Positions 16,453 to 26,430 of a DNA stretch of 64,000 nucleotides are shown piece after piece. This DNA is from Lewinellaceae bacterium (lineage in GTDB: Bacteria; Bacteroidota; Bacteroidia; Chitinophagales; Saprospiraceae). The stretch spans positions 2,282,001 to 2,346,000 of the forward strand of contig JACJXW010000004.1 of the NCBI GenBank assembly GCA_020636405.1, in the 5' to 3' direction. Each line of letters opens with the position of its first letter. The first letter of the stretch is position 1. The notes beneath the pieces were generated by a model that was not told the DNA's origin, searched no databases, and saw only the letters and a program-made list of their open reading frames with translations. Both the position numbers and the translations under genes were made by a program.

Positions 16453-19400
16453 ATGGCTGCATTAAAAATGGCATCAGTGAAGATCATAAGGCTACTGTTA
16501 TCAACTGCAATTTTTCTCACCGTGGCCCTTCTGGTTATTCCGGATGCCCGGTGCCAATCGATCCCTGACGGCCCCGCCCGCCAAGTCTCCCTCTCCGGCC
16601 TGTTGAAAGAACTCAAACTCGAAAAGCAGGTTACCTTTCTATACGAGCCGGAAACCATTGCCGGCGTATACGTGCCCAACCTACCTGACAGGAAGCTGGA
16701 GGTAAAGGCCATTCTGAACGCCGTGCTCCCACCGGCGGGCCTCAAATTCCGGAAAGTAGGCAAATGCAATTACATCATTAAAAAAGGGAGAAACTGGCGA
16801 AAGAGCGGGCCGGCGCACTTCAATGAGAAACCGGGCGAACCTTACCAGAAAAAAAAGATCAGTGCTCCTGCTTTCCATAACATTTTCGGGCGGGTGACCA
16901 GTGCTGAAGATGGCCAACCCCTGGAGGGAGGCGCCGTATACCTGAAAGGAGAAGGGCTGGGCGCCATTATCGGAGAGAATGGCCTTTTTCACCTCAGGCT
17001 ACCAGGCGGGCGGCAAACGCTCGTCTTTTCCTATCTGGGATTTGAAGACCAGGAGGTGGAGATAAACGGGCAGCATCGCCAGGATGTACAACTAAAAACC
17101 ACTTCGGCGGCCCTCCACGAGGTAGTCGTTACGGCAGTGGGTATCGAAGCCAACAAAAGGGTATTGGGGTATGCGGTTGACAATCTCTCCATGGAGGATA
17201 TCCACTATTCGAACCAGACGAACCTGGCCAGTGCCCTGAGCAGCAGCTCAGCCGGCCTTTGGGTCAATTCTGCTTCGGGCTCGCCGGGGGCTGCCGCCAG
17301 TATATACATCAGAGGCATGCACTCCATTCACGGCTCCAACAAACCCCTCTTTATTCTGGATGGGGTGCCTGTAGACAACACCACAACCGGCAACAGTACG
17401 CAAGGGGTGGACCTTTCCAACCGCCTGATCGACCTCAACCATTACGACATCGAGCGGGCCACTGTACTAAAGGGGCCCGCTGCCGCCGCCCTTTATGGCA
17501 TTCGTGCCGCCAATGGCGCCATTGTGATGTCCTCGAAAAAAGGCCAGATAGGCCTGCCCCGGATCAGCTTTTCGTCTTCCTTCGGATTCAGCGAGGTGAA
17601 CAGGCTGCCTCCCCGGCAGATGATCTACACCCAGGGGAAGTATGTGAATGGACAAGCGTCCTATATGGGGCCGGAATCGAGTGTTAGTTCCAGCTACGGC
17701 CCGCCGGCCAGCACGCTCGAGTACGATGGTGACCCTGATTATCCCTATGATACGAATGGGAGGCTGGTGCCCAAAGGCCAGGGAAACGGCGCGCCCGCCA
17801 ACATCTATGATGCTTACGAGACTTTTTTCGTAAAAGGAGGCAAAATGGATAACCACTTCGCCATTTCGGGAGGGATGAAGTTGTTCGACTATTACTTTTC
17901 TTTCGGGCAATTGCGCGAAACGGGCATTGTGCCCCATTCCGCCTTTGAGCGGTACACCCTTAAAGGCGCTTTCCACGTCCGGCCTATTGACCGGCTGGAG
18001 ATCGGCATGTCCGTCAACCTGGCCCATTCGAAAGGGCATCGGATGAAACGGGGGTCTCTGGTTTCCGGTATTCCGCTCGGCCTGTTCCGCAACCCTATCT
18101 CTTTTGATATCGGAAACGGGAGGAAGGGAATGGCTGCTGCCGACTATCCTGAAGCTTACCTTTTCGACAACGGGCAACAGCGGGCATACCGGGGAAACGG
18201 CCTGTATGACAACCCTTTCTGGTCGGTCAGCCGCAATCCGTTTGACGATAGCGTCAACCGGCTGATCCAGAATGTCAGCCTTGATTATGAGCTGACGCCC
18301 TGGCTGCACATCAGCCACAAGATCGGGGCCGACCTGTACGCCGATAACCGGCAGAATATCTTTGACATCAACTCCGGCTCCCATCCGAATGGCCGGATCG
18401 AGCTGCAGGATATTCAATCCGGTAACATCAATTCCGACCTTTTGGTCACAGCGGAGAACGAAATTGGCGCCAGCTGGCGCCTGAAATCTACCCTGGGTTA
18501 TAATTTCTTTGGTTCCAGCCTTTCTACTCGGGAGACCCTGGGCGATGAGCTCAAAAAACAGGGCATTTACCATATCTCCAACGCCCTGTATACGTCGACG
18601 CAGGAAAACCTGTTCCGGAAGAAAATGTACGGCGCCTTTGCCGATGTGATGCTCCGTTACAAAAGTATGCTGTATCTCAATTTTACGGGGCGCAACGATT
18701 GGTCTTCCACCTTGCCCCGGAGGAACAATGCCTTTTTCTATCCTGGCGTTCACGTCGGATTTGAATTTACGGAACTATTGGGGTGGACAGATGGCCCGGC
18801 GCTGTCGTACGGCAAGCTGCGCCTGTCGTTCACCAGGGCGGGCAATGATGCGGGCGCCTATATGACGGATACCTACTACAATTTTGCCGTTGCTGGTGGA
18901 GACGACCTGCTGCCCGGGGTGGAATTTCCTGCTTTTGGGGTCAGTGCGCTTGAACGTTCCGGAATTTCAGGGAATCCCTTTTTAGAACCGGAAACGTCTA
19001 CGGCCTATGAGGTGGGCACGGACCTGAAGTTCTTCCGCGGCCGCCTGGAGGTGGCCCTCACCGGATACCGGACGATCAGTACCGGACAGATTGTGAATGC
19101 CCAGTTGTCGGCAACTTCAGGCTACATCCAGATGCCGCTGAATGCGGGCGCTATCGATAACCGGGGCATCGAACTGATGGCCGAGGGGACGGTGGTGCGA
19201 AAAGGCGGCTTCCTGTGGGATGTTTCCGCCAACTTTTCCAGTTTTCGGTCCGTAGCCACCCAACTGCCGGAGGGCATGCCGGAGATCGTGCTGGCCTCCT
19301 TTACCAACCTTTCCTCGATGATCATCGAAGGGCAGCCCTATGGCGTGTTGGTAGGCACGGCCTTCAAACGGGATAAGGAGGGCAGAAAGATCATCGGCAG

Positions 19401-19995
19401 CGATGGTTTTCCTATGGTGAGCTCCGCCCAACAGATCCTGGGGGACCCCACTCCCGACTGGCTGCTCGGCATCCGCAGCCGGTGGTCCTGGAAGGGGTTT
19501 ACCCTCAGTGCGCTGCTGGATGTACGCAAGGGTGGAGACATCTGGAACGGTACCCGTGGAGTGATGAGTTATATTGGGGTTTCCGAGGAAAGCGGCCGCC
19601 TCCGGGAAGTGCGTGGTTATGTGTTCGAAGGGGTGACCGAAACCGGGGAGCCGAATACCAGGGCGGTTGACCTGGCCAACCCTGTTAATGGCATGAACGG
19701 GATCTACTGGCGCCGCTATGGCTTTATCGGCCTGGCCGAAGAGCACGTGGAGGATGGCTCTTGGGTGAGGTTGCGGGAACTTCGGCTATCTTATCAGTTT
19801 TCACCACGCCTGTTCCGCTCCAGCCGGCCGGATATCACGGTCTCCGTCATTGGCCATAATGTATGGCTGGCCACTTCTTATTCCGGGATTGACCCGGAGA
19901 CCAACCTACGGGGGGATTCCAATATTATGGGATGGGATTATTTCAATTTGCCGAGTACCCGGGGGTGGGCCCTGCAATTGAACGCTTCTTTTTGA
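16453..19995 (+). CDS. SusC/RagA TonB-dependent receptor with signalling (STN) domain
   Basis: This 1180-residue outer-membrane receptor has a signal peptide (to about residue 35, DARCQS) and an STN-like signalling domain (about 44-110: SLSGLLKELKLEKQVTFLYE). A carboxypeptidase-regulatory-like domain follows (about 143-215), then the plug (VLKGPAAAALYGIRAANGAI) and a 22-strand-type barrel ending WALQLNASF. The STN domain marks it as a transducer that can signal to FecR, as expected from the adjacent sigma/anti-sigma pair. With SusD1, 30 bases downstream, it should import a glycan or peptide via TonB. The substrate is not identifiable; there are no glycoside hydrolases or peptidases nearby. 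Confidence 0.95.
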   Translation: MAALKMASVKIIRLLLSTAIFLTVALLVIPDARCQSIPDGPARQVSLSGLLKELKLEKQVTFLYEPETIAGVYVPNLPDRKLEVKAILNAVLPPAGLKFRKVGKCNYIIKKGRNWRKSGPAHFNEKPGEPYQKKKISAPAFHNIFGRVTSAEDGQPLEGGAVYLKGEGLGAIIGENGLFHLRLPGGRQTLVFSYLGFEDQEVEINGQHRQDVQLKTTSAALHEVVVTAVGIEANKRVLGYAVDNLSMEDIHYSNQTNLASALSSSSAGLWVNSASGSPGAAASIYIRGMHSIHGSNKPLFILDGVPVDNTTTGNSTQGVDLSNRLIDLNHYDIERATVLKGPAAAALYGIRAANGAIVMSSKKGQIGLPRISFSSSFGFSEVNRLPPRQMIYTQGKYVNGQASYMGPESSVSSSYGPPASTLEYDGDPDYPYDTNGRLVPKGQGNGAPANIYDAYETFFVKGGKMDNHFAISGGMKLFDYYFSFGQLRETGIVPHSAFERYTLKGAFHVRPIDRLEIGMSVNLAHSKGHRMKRGSLVSGIPLGLFRNPISFDIGNGRKGMAAADYPEAYLFDNGQQRAYRGNGLYDNPFWSVSRNPFDDSVNRLIQNVSLDYELTPWLHISHKIGADLYADNRQNIFDINSGSHPNGRIELQDIQSGNINSDLLVTAENEIGASWRLKSTLGYNFFGSSLSTRETLGDELKKQGIYHISNALYTSTQENLFRKKMYGAFADVMLRYKSMLYLNFTGRNDWSSTLPRRNNAFFYPGVHVGFEFTELLGWTDGPALSYGKLRLSFTRAGNDAGAYMTDTYYNFAVAGGDDLLPGVEFPAFGVSALERSGISGNPFLEPETSTAYEVGTDLKFFRGRLEVALTGYRTISTGQIVNAQLSATSGYIQMPLNAGAIDNRGIELMAEGTVVRKGGFLWDVSANFSSFRSVATQLPEGMPEIVLASFTNLSSMIIEGQPYGVLVGTAFKRDKEGRKIIGSDGFPMVSSAQQILGDPTPDWLLGIRSRWSWKGFTLSALLDVRKGGDIWNGTRGVMSYIGVSEESGRLREVRGYVFEGVTETGEPNTRAVDLANPVNGMNGIYWRRYGFIGLAEEHVEDGSWVRLRELRLSYQFSPRLFRSSRPDITVSVIGHNVWLATSYSGIDPETNLRGDSNIMGWDYFNLPSTRGWALQLNASF

Positions 19996-20025
19996 AACTG
20001 GCCTGCCGGGCAAAAAATCATCGAA

Positions 20026-21426
20026 ATGGCTATCCGTATCCTGTTTTTCGCCTTATTTTTCCTGTTGGTTCCTATCTCTTGTGATTTTGGGGACATCAAC
20101 CAGGACCCTACCCGCCAGCTCGGCGCGGAACTTAAGGAACTGCTTCCGGTGGCGCTGGCGCAATCAGCTCGCAATATCGCTTCTATCGGAGGCCGGGTGA
20201 CCGGTACCGTGGTGCAGCATTTCAAAGGCATAGACGCCCAGCCGGAAGGCTACTCTCAATACCTGATCGACGAACGAACCCTCGATGAATTCTGGCGCAA
20301 TGGACTTTACGCCGGAGCGATGAAGGATTGCCGGGATATCATGGAACAAGCCGAACGCGAAGGAGAGCCCTATTACGGAGGAATTGCGCGGATACTCATG
20401 GCCTTCAACCTGGGCCTGGCCACCTCCTGCTGGGGGGATGTACCCTACAGCCAGGCGTTTCGGGGGCTGGCGGAGCTCCAGCCAGCCTTCGACCGGCAGG
20501 AAGAGGTATACCTCAGTATCCAGGAACTGCTCGAAGAAGCGATCACTGCCCTGGAGGGGCCGCCTTCCGGGGAAGGGCCGCAAGAGGATGACCTTGTCTT
20601 TCGGGGAGATGCGGCCAAGTGGGCGGCAACTGCCCGCGCCCTGCAGGCCCGGTATCATTTGCATTTATCGAAGCGGGACCCGGACGCCGCCCAAAAGGCG
20701 CTGGACGCCATTCAAAAGGGCGCATTTCAAACGATGGAAGGGCAGCCGGACTTCCCTTTCGGCAGCAGCCTGAACGAGGCCAACCCGTTGCCCTTGTATG
20801 GTTTCGAGCGGTCAGGGCAATTGGCCCTGGGCGATTTTCTTCTGGAACTGATGGAAGGTGCCAATGATCCCAGGTTGTCTCGTTACATGGCCAGGGGAAA
20901 TGGAATCGCCATGATTTTCTCCCCGGATAGCCTGCAGTTGTACTGGGGGCAGTTTGATGCCCCGATCCCCTTCATTTCCCTGACAGAACTGAAATTTATC
21001 GAAGCCGAGGCATGGCTGTTGCTTGGGCAGCCCGAGACGGCGGAGCGCAACTTCCGGGAGGCTGTGGAGGCTAATTTTTTACAATTAGAGATTGAACCAG
21101 AGGAGTACAACGACTTCATCGATACACATATCCATTTCAGAGGCGTTCCTGGCCCGGAGGAGCAACTCCAGCGGCTGATCACGCAGAAATACATCGCCCT
21201 CTTTGCACAGGCTCCTGTCGAAGCCTGGGTGGACCTGCGCCGTACCGGCTTTCCGGCCTTGAACCCTCCTCCCTTTGCCAACCCGAGTTTCAATCCAAGC
21301 CGGGCCATACCGCGCCGGTACCTGTACCCGGTAAGCGAACGCACGTCCAATGCCGCCAATCTGGAGGCTGCCATCCAGCGGCAGGGCGGGCATTTGCTGG
21401 ATGTAGGCCTTTGGGCCTTTGAGTAG
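20026..21426 (+). CDS. SusD/RagB-family lipoprotein (SusD-like 2)
   Basis: This 466-residue protein has a lipoprotein signal ending at the lipobox VPISC (Cys19). Helical TPR-like segments such as RILMAFNLGLATSCWGDVPYS and YLSIQELLEEAITALEG match the SusD-like 2 subgroup, and DLRRTGFPAL near the C terminus is the common SusD end motif. It should form a surface lid on SusC1 and bind the transported ligand. It is the immediate downstream partner, 30 bases apart. Confidence 0.92.
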   Translation: MAIRILFFALFFLLVPISCDFGDINQDPTRQLGAELKELLPVALAQSARNIASIGGRVTGTVVQHFKGIDAQPEGYSQYLIDERTLDEFWRNGLYAGAMKDCRDIMEQAEREGEPYYGGIARILMAFNLGLATSCWGDVPYSQAFRGLAELQPAFDRQEEVYLSIQELLEEAITALEGPPSGEGPQEDDLVFRGDAAKWAATARALQARYHLHLSKRDPDAAQKALDAIQKGAFQTMEGQPDFPFGSSLNEANPLPLYGFERSGQLALGDFLLELMEGANDPRLSRYMARGNGIAMIFSPDSLQLYWGQFDAPIPFISLTELKFIEAEAWLLLGQPETAERNFREAVEANFLQLEIEPEEYNDFIDTHIHFRGVPGPEEQLQRLITQKYIALFAQAPVEAWVDLRRTGFPALNPPPFANPSFNPSRAIPRRYLYPVSERTSNAANLEAAIQRQGGHLLDVGLWAFE

Positions 21427-21519
21427 AGGGGTAGCCGCCTCAGCGCCTGAGAAGCCGGCCAGGCCATTTCGTCAGAAGCCTCAAGTGCAAAATTTTATTT
21501 GAACCCACCATTTTTTTCC

Positions 21520-21537
21520 AAAAAACAGAGTATAAAG
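21520..21537 (+). promoter_or_regulatory. AAAAAACAGAGTAT motif upstream of SusC2
   Basis: This is an 18-base near-copy of the motif at 15279-15296, placed about 105 bases before the SusC2 start, and fits a separate promoter for the second SusC/SusD pair. It is not tested. Confidence 0.35.
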
Positions 21538-21640
21538 TTTTTGTTCCTCACTCTTTTGTTTGTCGACCGCTGGCTTGGTAGGCCGCTACGGGCGTGTTTG
21601 CCGGCCGCACTCATTATTTACACGCACTAAATCACTGTGT

Positions 21641-24600
21641 ATGAAACTGAAAAGCTTTTTACTCTTATTCGGGTTTCTATCCTGGAGTTTTTCCATGATA
21701 GCCCAAACGACGGTGTCTGGCGCCGTCACTACAGAAGAGGGGGACCCTCTTATTGGTGTAAGTATCCTGGAGAAAGGTACTACCAAGGGTGCGATTACCG
21801 ACCTGGACGGCAATTATTCCATCGAGGTTGCCGGGCCTGAGGCTGTGCTCATTTTTAGCTATACCGGTTATGGATCTATGGAAGAAACTGTTGCCGGGCG
21901 CACGGTCATCAATATTACGCTCCGGGAAGACGTGGAAGTCCTGGAAGAAGTGGTGGTCAGCGCCTTGGGTTTCAAGGGCAAAAAAGACCGTTCCGGATCT
22001 ACGGCTTCGTCGGTGGGAGGATCGGCGATCAGAAGCTCGGGGGAAGCTGGCCTCCTGAATGGTTTGGCGGGTAAGGCCTCCGGAGTCAGGATCGCCCGGT
22101 CAAATGGAGACCCGGGCGCTGGGACTACGATCCAGATCAGAGGTGCAAACACCATTGGAGGTTCAGCTCAACCCCTGGTGATCGTAGATGGCATACCGCT
22201 GTCCAATGACAATTTGTACGGCAACGGTAGTTCCCGCAGCGGTGGGGTCTCGCAGCAATCCCGCCTGAATGACCTCAATCCTGAAGATGTTGAATCCGTT
22301 CAGGTACTGAAAGGCGCCTCTGCCGCCGCCTTATGGGGTTCCCGGGCCGCAAACGGGGTATTGGTCATTACCACCAAGCAGGGCAAACTGAATCAAAAGA
22401 TGAAGGTGTCCTTCTCCTCTACTTATTCGATGGATGAAATTAACCGCCGGCATCCTCTGCAAACTGCTTTTGGACAAGGCTCTGGCGGTACTTACAGTCC
22501 TACCTCCGCCAATTCCTGGGGCGATAAAATAGCAGGCCGGCCCGGAGGAGCCGATGAAGTAAATACCTCCGGACAATATTTTTTAGCCGACAATGGAGAT
22601 CTGATTTATCCGATCACCCAGAAAAATTCGAAAGAAATTTTTACGGAAGAGAATTTTGATCAGGTCTTTCAGACGGGCTACTTTGTTGATAATAACCTGA
22701 CGATCACTGGTGGCGGTGCAAAAACCACCAACTTCTTTAGCCTTGGCTATCTCAACCAGGAGGGTATCGTTAAGAACAGTAACTACAAGCGTGCGACCGT
22801 TCGATTCAACAACCAGACTTTTTTCAACGATCGCCTGACCCTGACCACCAAGGCCAATTACATTTATACCGATGGCAATAGAATTCAACAAAATTCGAAT
22901 ACCGCCGGCTTGTACCTGGGGCTTTTGAGGACCCCCCCGGATTTTGATAACAGCAGCTACAGGGGCACTTACTTTAATGCAAGTGGGGTGGCTTTTCCGG
23001 ACAGGCAAAGGAGTTACCGCAGATACCTGGGGAACAACATCAACCCCACCTACAATAATCCATTGTGGACGACCAATGAACAGGAAGCCACAACGGCGGT
23101 CAACCGCTTCAATGTTTCCTCCAATTTTAATATCCACCTGATGCCGTGGTTGCAACTGGACCTGCGGGGAGGAGTGGATTCTTACGCGGATAAAAGGGTT
23201 TACTTTGCACCCATCGGTTCCGCCAGCTTCAACAATGGAAGATTGGACAATGAAGACTATACCTATACCGAAATAAATACGGATGCTATTGCCCGGGTCG
23301 ATTTTCCGGACCTGGTGCCGGGTAAGGTCGGGTTTAATGCTACTTTAGGTTTCAACATCAACGATCGCCTGCGCAAGAACTTATATGCCGCAACGCGGAG
23401 TTTTTTGGTCAACAGTGATTTGCAAACCTTTAACAATGGGGTATCCCCTTTCGAGGTTTCCAACAACACCAACCACATTCGTTCCAACCGCTTGTACTCC
23501 ATCCTTTCGTTCGACCTGTTCGATCAATTATTTGCCAACATTTCGGGTACACAAGAAGCTGCTTCAACGATCAGTGGCACCTATTTCTATCCATCGGCCG
23601 ACCTGGCGTGGCAGTTTACCCAACTTCCCGGATTGAAAGGCCAATTCCTGAGCTTTGGAAAGTTGCGCATGTCCTGGGGGCAGGTGGGGGTACAACCTAC
23701 CGCATATAGGTTTGGTACCACCTATGAGACCTTTACCTACAGTACCTACGATGATGCCCTGGATATCAATGAATTTGGCGGAGGGTTCCGGTTAAATGAC
23801 GACCAGGGGAACCCGGGCCTGCAACCGGAGATAAAAACAGAATGGGAGGTGGGCGCCGACCTTCGCTTTTGGAAAGACAGAGTGAACCTGGGCATTACCT
23901 ATTACCAGAATGAGATCAACGACATTCTATTGGCGGTAAGCCTGTCACCGAGTTCGGGCTATCTCTCGAAATACGCCAATGCGGGTAGTATGGAAAACAA
24001 GGGGCTGGAAGTGGATTTTGGATTCAAACTGCTGGATAACAGAAAATACGGACTGGATCTGTACGGCAATTTCAATAACAATAGAAACAAAGTATTGGAC
24101 CTGGCGGGTGTAGACCGCGTTCCGCTTACCGATCAGTCGATTACGTCGAATGCCATCGTCGGCCAGCCGTTGGGCATCCTGTTTGGATCCCGGGCCTCCC
24201 GCAATGCCGACGGCTCCCTGGTTTTAGATGACAACGGGTTTCCCACCCTCGATCCTGAACAAGGGGTTATCGGTGATCCTAATCCGGACTGGCGCGGCGG
24301 CTTAGGCTTACGTGGTTATTACAAGAATTTCAATTTCAATGTCTTGTTTGAAACTTATCAGGGCGGAGATTTTGCGGAAAGAACCCGTTTTGTACTGACC
24401 AGCTTTGGTACTTATGAGACGGTAGGGAATGAAGTTACCCTTACTCAGGACCTGGTCAATTCAGCGGGAGAGGTATTCACAGCCGGAACTACGGTCCGGG
24501 GCAATATCGGAAATTACGGCGGCGGAGATGTGCTGCTGGATGAAACCTGGTATACCACTTTGGGTGGTGGATTGGGCGGTTCCGCTATCAATGAATTTTC

Positions 24601-24856
24601 AATCAATGACGGAAGTTGGACGCGCCTGAGGGAGGTATCCGTAGGGTATACTTTCAAAGGTGAAAAACTGAGGTCCGCTACCGGGCTCCAATCCATTGAA
24701 CTGTCCTTCATTGGAAGAAACCTTTCCATTTGGACGGATATTCTGGGGATTGACCCCGAAGTCAACCAATCGGGTGTAGATAACGGATTTGGGATCGAAT
24801 ATTTCACGAACCCCAGTACCCGGTCCTGGCTGGCCTCCATCAAGCTTGATTTCTAG
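21641..24856 (+). CDS. SusC/RagA TonB-dependent receptor, second copy
   Basis: The start ATG 21641 (MKLKSFLLLFGFLSWSF) gives a signal peptide ending IAQT and 1071 residues; the upstream 27 in-frame codons are not credible. Domains are a carboxypeptidase-regulatory-like domain (about 24-105: VSGAVTTEEGDPLIGVSIL), a TonB-box-like stretch EEVVVSALG, the plug (VLKGASAAALWGSRAANGVLVI) and a barrel ending SWLASIKLDF. There is no STN domain, so unlike SusC1 it probably does not signal. The 214-base gap from SusD1 and the upstream motif suggest its own promoter. Confidence 0.95.
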   Translation: MKLKSFLLLFGFLSWSFSMIAQTTVSGAVTTEEGDPLIGVSILEKGTTKGAITDLDGNYSIEVAGPEAVLIFSYTGYGSMEETVAGRTVINITLREDVEVLEEVVVSALGFKGKKDRSGSTASSVGGSAIRSSGEAGLLNGLAGKASGVRIARSNGDPGAGTTIQIRGANTIGGSAQPLVIVDGIPLSNDNLYGNGSSRSGGVSQQSRLNDLNPEDVESVQVLKGASAAALWGSRAANGVLVITTKQGKLNQKMKVSFSSTYSMDEINRRHPLQTAFGQGSGGTYSPTSANSWGDKIAGRPGGADEVNTSGQYFLADNGDLIYPITQKNSKEIFTEENFDQVFQTGYFVDNNLTITGGGAKTTNFFSLGYLNQEGIVKNSNYKRATVRFNNQTFFNDRLTLTTKANYIYTDGNRIQQNSNTAGLYLGLLRTPPDFDNSSYRGTYFNASGVAFPDRQRSYRRYLGNNINPTYNNPLWTTNEQEATTAVNRFNVSSNFNIHLMPWLQLDLRGGVDSYADKRVYFAPIGSASFNNGRLDNEDYTYTEINTDAIARVDFPDLVPGKVGFNATLGFNINDRLRKNLYAATRSFLVNSDLQTFNNGVSPFEVSNNTNHIRSNRLYSILSFDLFDQLFANISGTQEAASTISGTYFYPSADLAWQFTQLPGLKGQFLSFGKLRMSWGQVGVQPTAYRFGTTYETFTYSTYDDALDINEFGGGFRLNDDQGNPGLQPEIKTEWEVGADLRFWKDRVNLGITYYQNEINDILLAVSLSPSSGYLSKYANAGSMENKGLEVDFGFKLLDNRKYGLDLYGNFNNNRNKVLDLAGVDRVPLTDQSITSNAIVGQPLGILFGSRASRNADGSLVLDDNGFPTLDPEQGVIGDPNPDWRGGLGLRGYYKNFNFNVLFETYQGGDFAERTRFVLTSFGTYETVGNEVTLTQDLVNSAGEVFTAGTTVRGNIGNYGGGDVLLDETWYTTLGGGLGGSAINEFSINDGSWTRLREVSVGYTFKGEKLRSATGLQSIELSFIGRNLSIWTDILGIDPEVNQSGVDNGFGIEYFTNPSTRSWLASIKLDF

Positions 24857-24949
24857 CCGGATAAGCACTGGGAATTGATCCATTATGGAGGGTCAGTTCA
24901 TTGGGTTTGTTCGCACTAGTTTTTTGTTTAATACTAAATGCATTATACA

Positions 24950-26353
24950 ATGAGTATCCTAAAATATACCTTTTTAATCATCGTCTTCCTCTCCGCGGCC
25001 AGTTGCGAGAAACTGGTAGAAGGGATCAACGATAATCCAAACGAAATTTCCTCTGACAATTTCGACGCCGGCGTCCTGCTATTAAAGGGCATTGAGCTGG
25101 CGAATACTTCTGTACAAGGGGGCCACCTGAACCGAATTGGCGGCATGTGGAGTGGCCAAACGATCGGCGTGGTATTATTGTACAAGAGTATATACGAATA
25201 CAACCTGTCTGCTGAAGAAACGTCCAGTTTCTGGCAAAATGCTTACCAGGGCGTCGTTAAGCAGTGCAGAGTATTGAGAGAACAGACTGCCAGTAGTCCA
25301 AGAGCGGACCAATATGCCGGCATTGTAAAAGTCATTGAGGCCAATACCATCGGTACGGTGGCCAGTTTATTTGGAGATATTCCCTACAGCGAGATCTCTA
25401 ACGATGACATTTTAGATCCGGTATTCGATTCACAGCTCGAGGTATTTGCGCAATTGCAGGCCCTGCTGTCCGATGCTATTTCGGATTTGTCCGGCGCTAC
25501 CAATTCTGCCCTCGCGGAAGATCTGTACTTTGAAGGAGATACCGAAAAATGGATAAAAGTAGCGCATACCCTTAAGGCGCGCATGTATATCTATACCCGG
25601 GAATATGACAAGGCCTATCAGGAAGCGCTGCAAGGAATTGCCTCTGCTGATGAAGCCCTGGTTTTCACTCCGCCTAATATTGGCAACGGCAGTTTAAACC
25701 TCAACTACAAGATGATCAATGAGCGGGGCGGCTACTGGGCATTTACGGACTCCCACCTCGATCAATTGATGTCTTCCGGCCGCAATAATGCGAAAACCAA
25801 CGAAGCGGCCCGCTTAGCCTACTACCGCTTCGACGGCAATTCGGCCACCAATAATAAAGGCATCGCGGCTCCTGACCGCCCTATGGCCCTGGTCGGGTAT
25901 GAAGAGAACCTTTTGATCCTGGCGGAGGCAGCGGTGCGCACCAATAAGGTGAATGATGGTTTAGCCCATTTGAACGATCTGCGTGCCTATCTGGCATCAG
26001 GGGATGCTTTTGAGCAATTGGACCCTGCCGATGAGTCTCTTTATGAAGCTTATATCCTGGATGACTTTGCTGCCGGAGGAATGGAGAACCCGGATAATAT
26101 CGCTACTGAAAGGGCGCTGTTACGCGAAATTATAGAAGAAAGATATGTGAGCGGCTTTACCCAGTTGATGCCCTTTGATGATTTACGCCGTTTGAGCAGT
26201 AAAGAAAGCGATGTGGCGGTTTTACCTCCTTTCAATTCCAGTACGGCAACGAAGTATCCGCAGCGGTTCATCGTTTCCCAGGCCGAATTGAGCGCAAACC
26301 CGAATGCACCCACTGACCCGGGCATTTTTGCAGAAACCAGGGTAAATCAGTAA
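24950..26353 (+). CDS. SusD/RagB-family lipoprotein, second copy
   Basis: The start ATG 24950 (MSILKYTFLIIVFLSAASC) gives a lipoprotein signal with lipobox SAASC and 467 residues. The family pattern is present (VKVIEANTIGTVASLFGDIPYSE, and FTQLMPFDDLRRLSS near the end). It pairs with SusC2 93 bases upstream and should bind its ligand at the surface. A strong bidirectional terminator follows. Confidence 0.93.
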   Translation: MSILKYTFLIIVFLSAASCEKLVEGINDNPNEISSDNFDAGVLLLKGIELANTSVQGGHLNRIGGMWSGQTIGVVLLYKSIYEYNLSAEETSSFWQNAYQGVVKQCRVLREQTASSPRADQYAGIVKVIEANTIGTVASLFGDIPYSEISNDDILDPVFDSQLEVFAQLQALLSDAISDLSGATNSALAEDLYFEGDTEKWIKVAHTLKARMYIYTREYDKAYQEALQGIASADEALVFTPPNIGNGSLNLNYKMINERGGYWAFTDSHLDQLMSSGRNNAKTNEAARLAYYRFDGNSATNNKGIAAPDRPMALVGYEENLLILAEAAVRTNKVNDGLAHLNDLRAYLASGDAFEQLDPADESLYEAYILDDFAAGGMENPDNIATERALLREIIEERYVSGFTQLMPFDDLRRLSSKESDVAVLPPFNSSTATKYPQRFIVSQAELSANPNAPTDPGIFAETRVNQ

Positions 26354-26388
26354 GCCCTTAGGCCAGGATTGAGAATCCTTTAGTTTCT

Positions 26389-26430
26389 TAGGCCTGCGGC
26401 CCGAAATACTTCGGCCGCAGGCCTATTTTT
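26389..26430. terminator. Bidirectional terminator between SusD2 and endonuclease V
   Basis: TAGGCCTGCGGCC (26389-26401) pairs exactly with GGCCGCAGGCCTA (26413-26425) around an 11-base loop and is followed by T5. The stop codon of the convergent endonuclease V gene (26423-26425) is inside the right arm. Confidence 0.9.
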
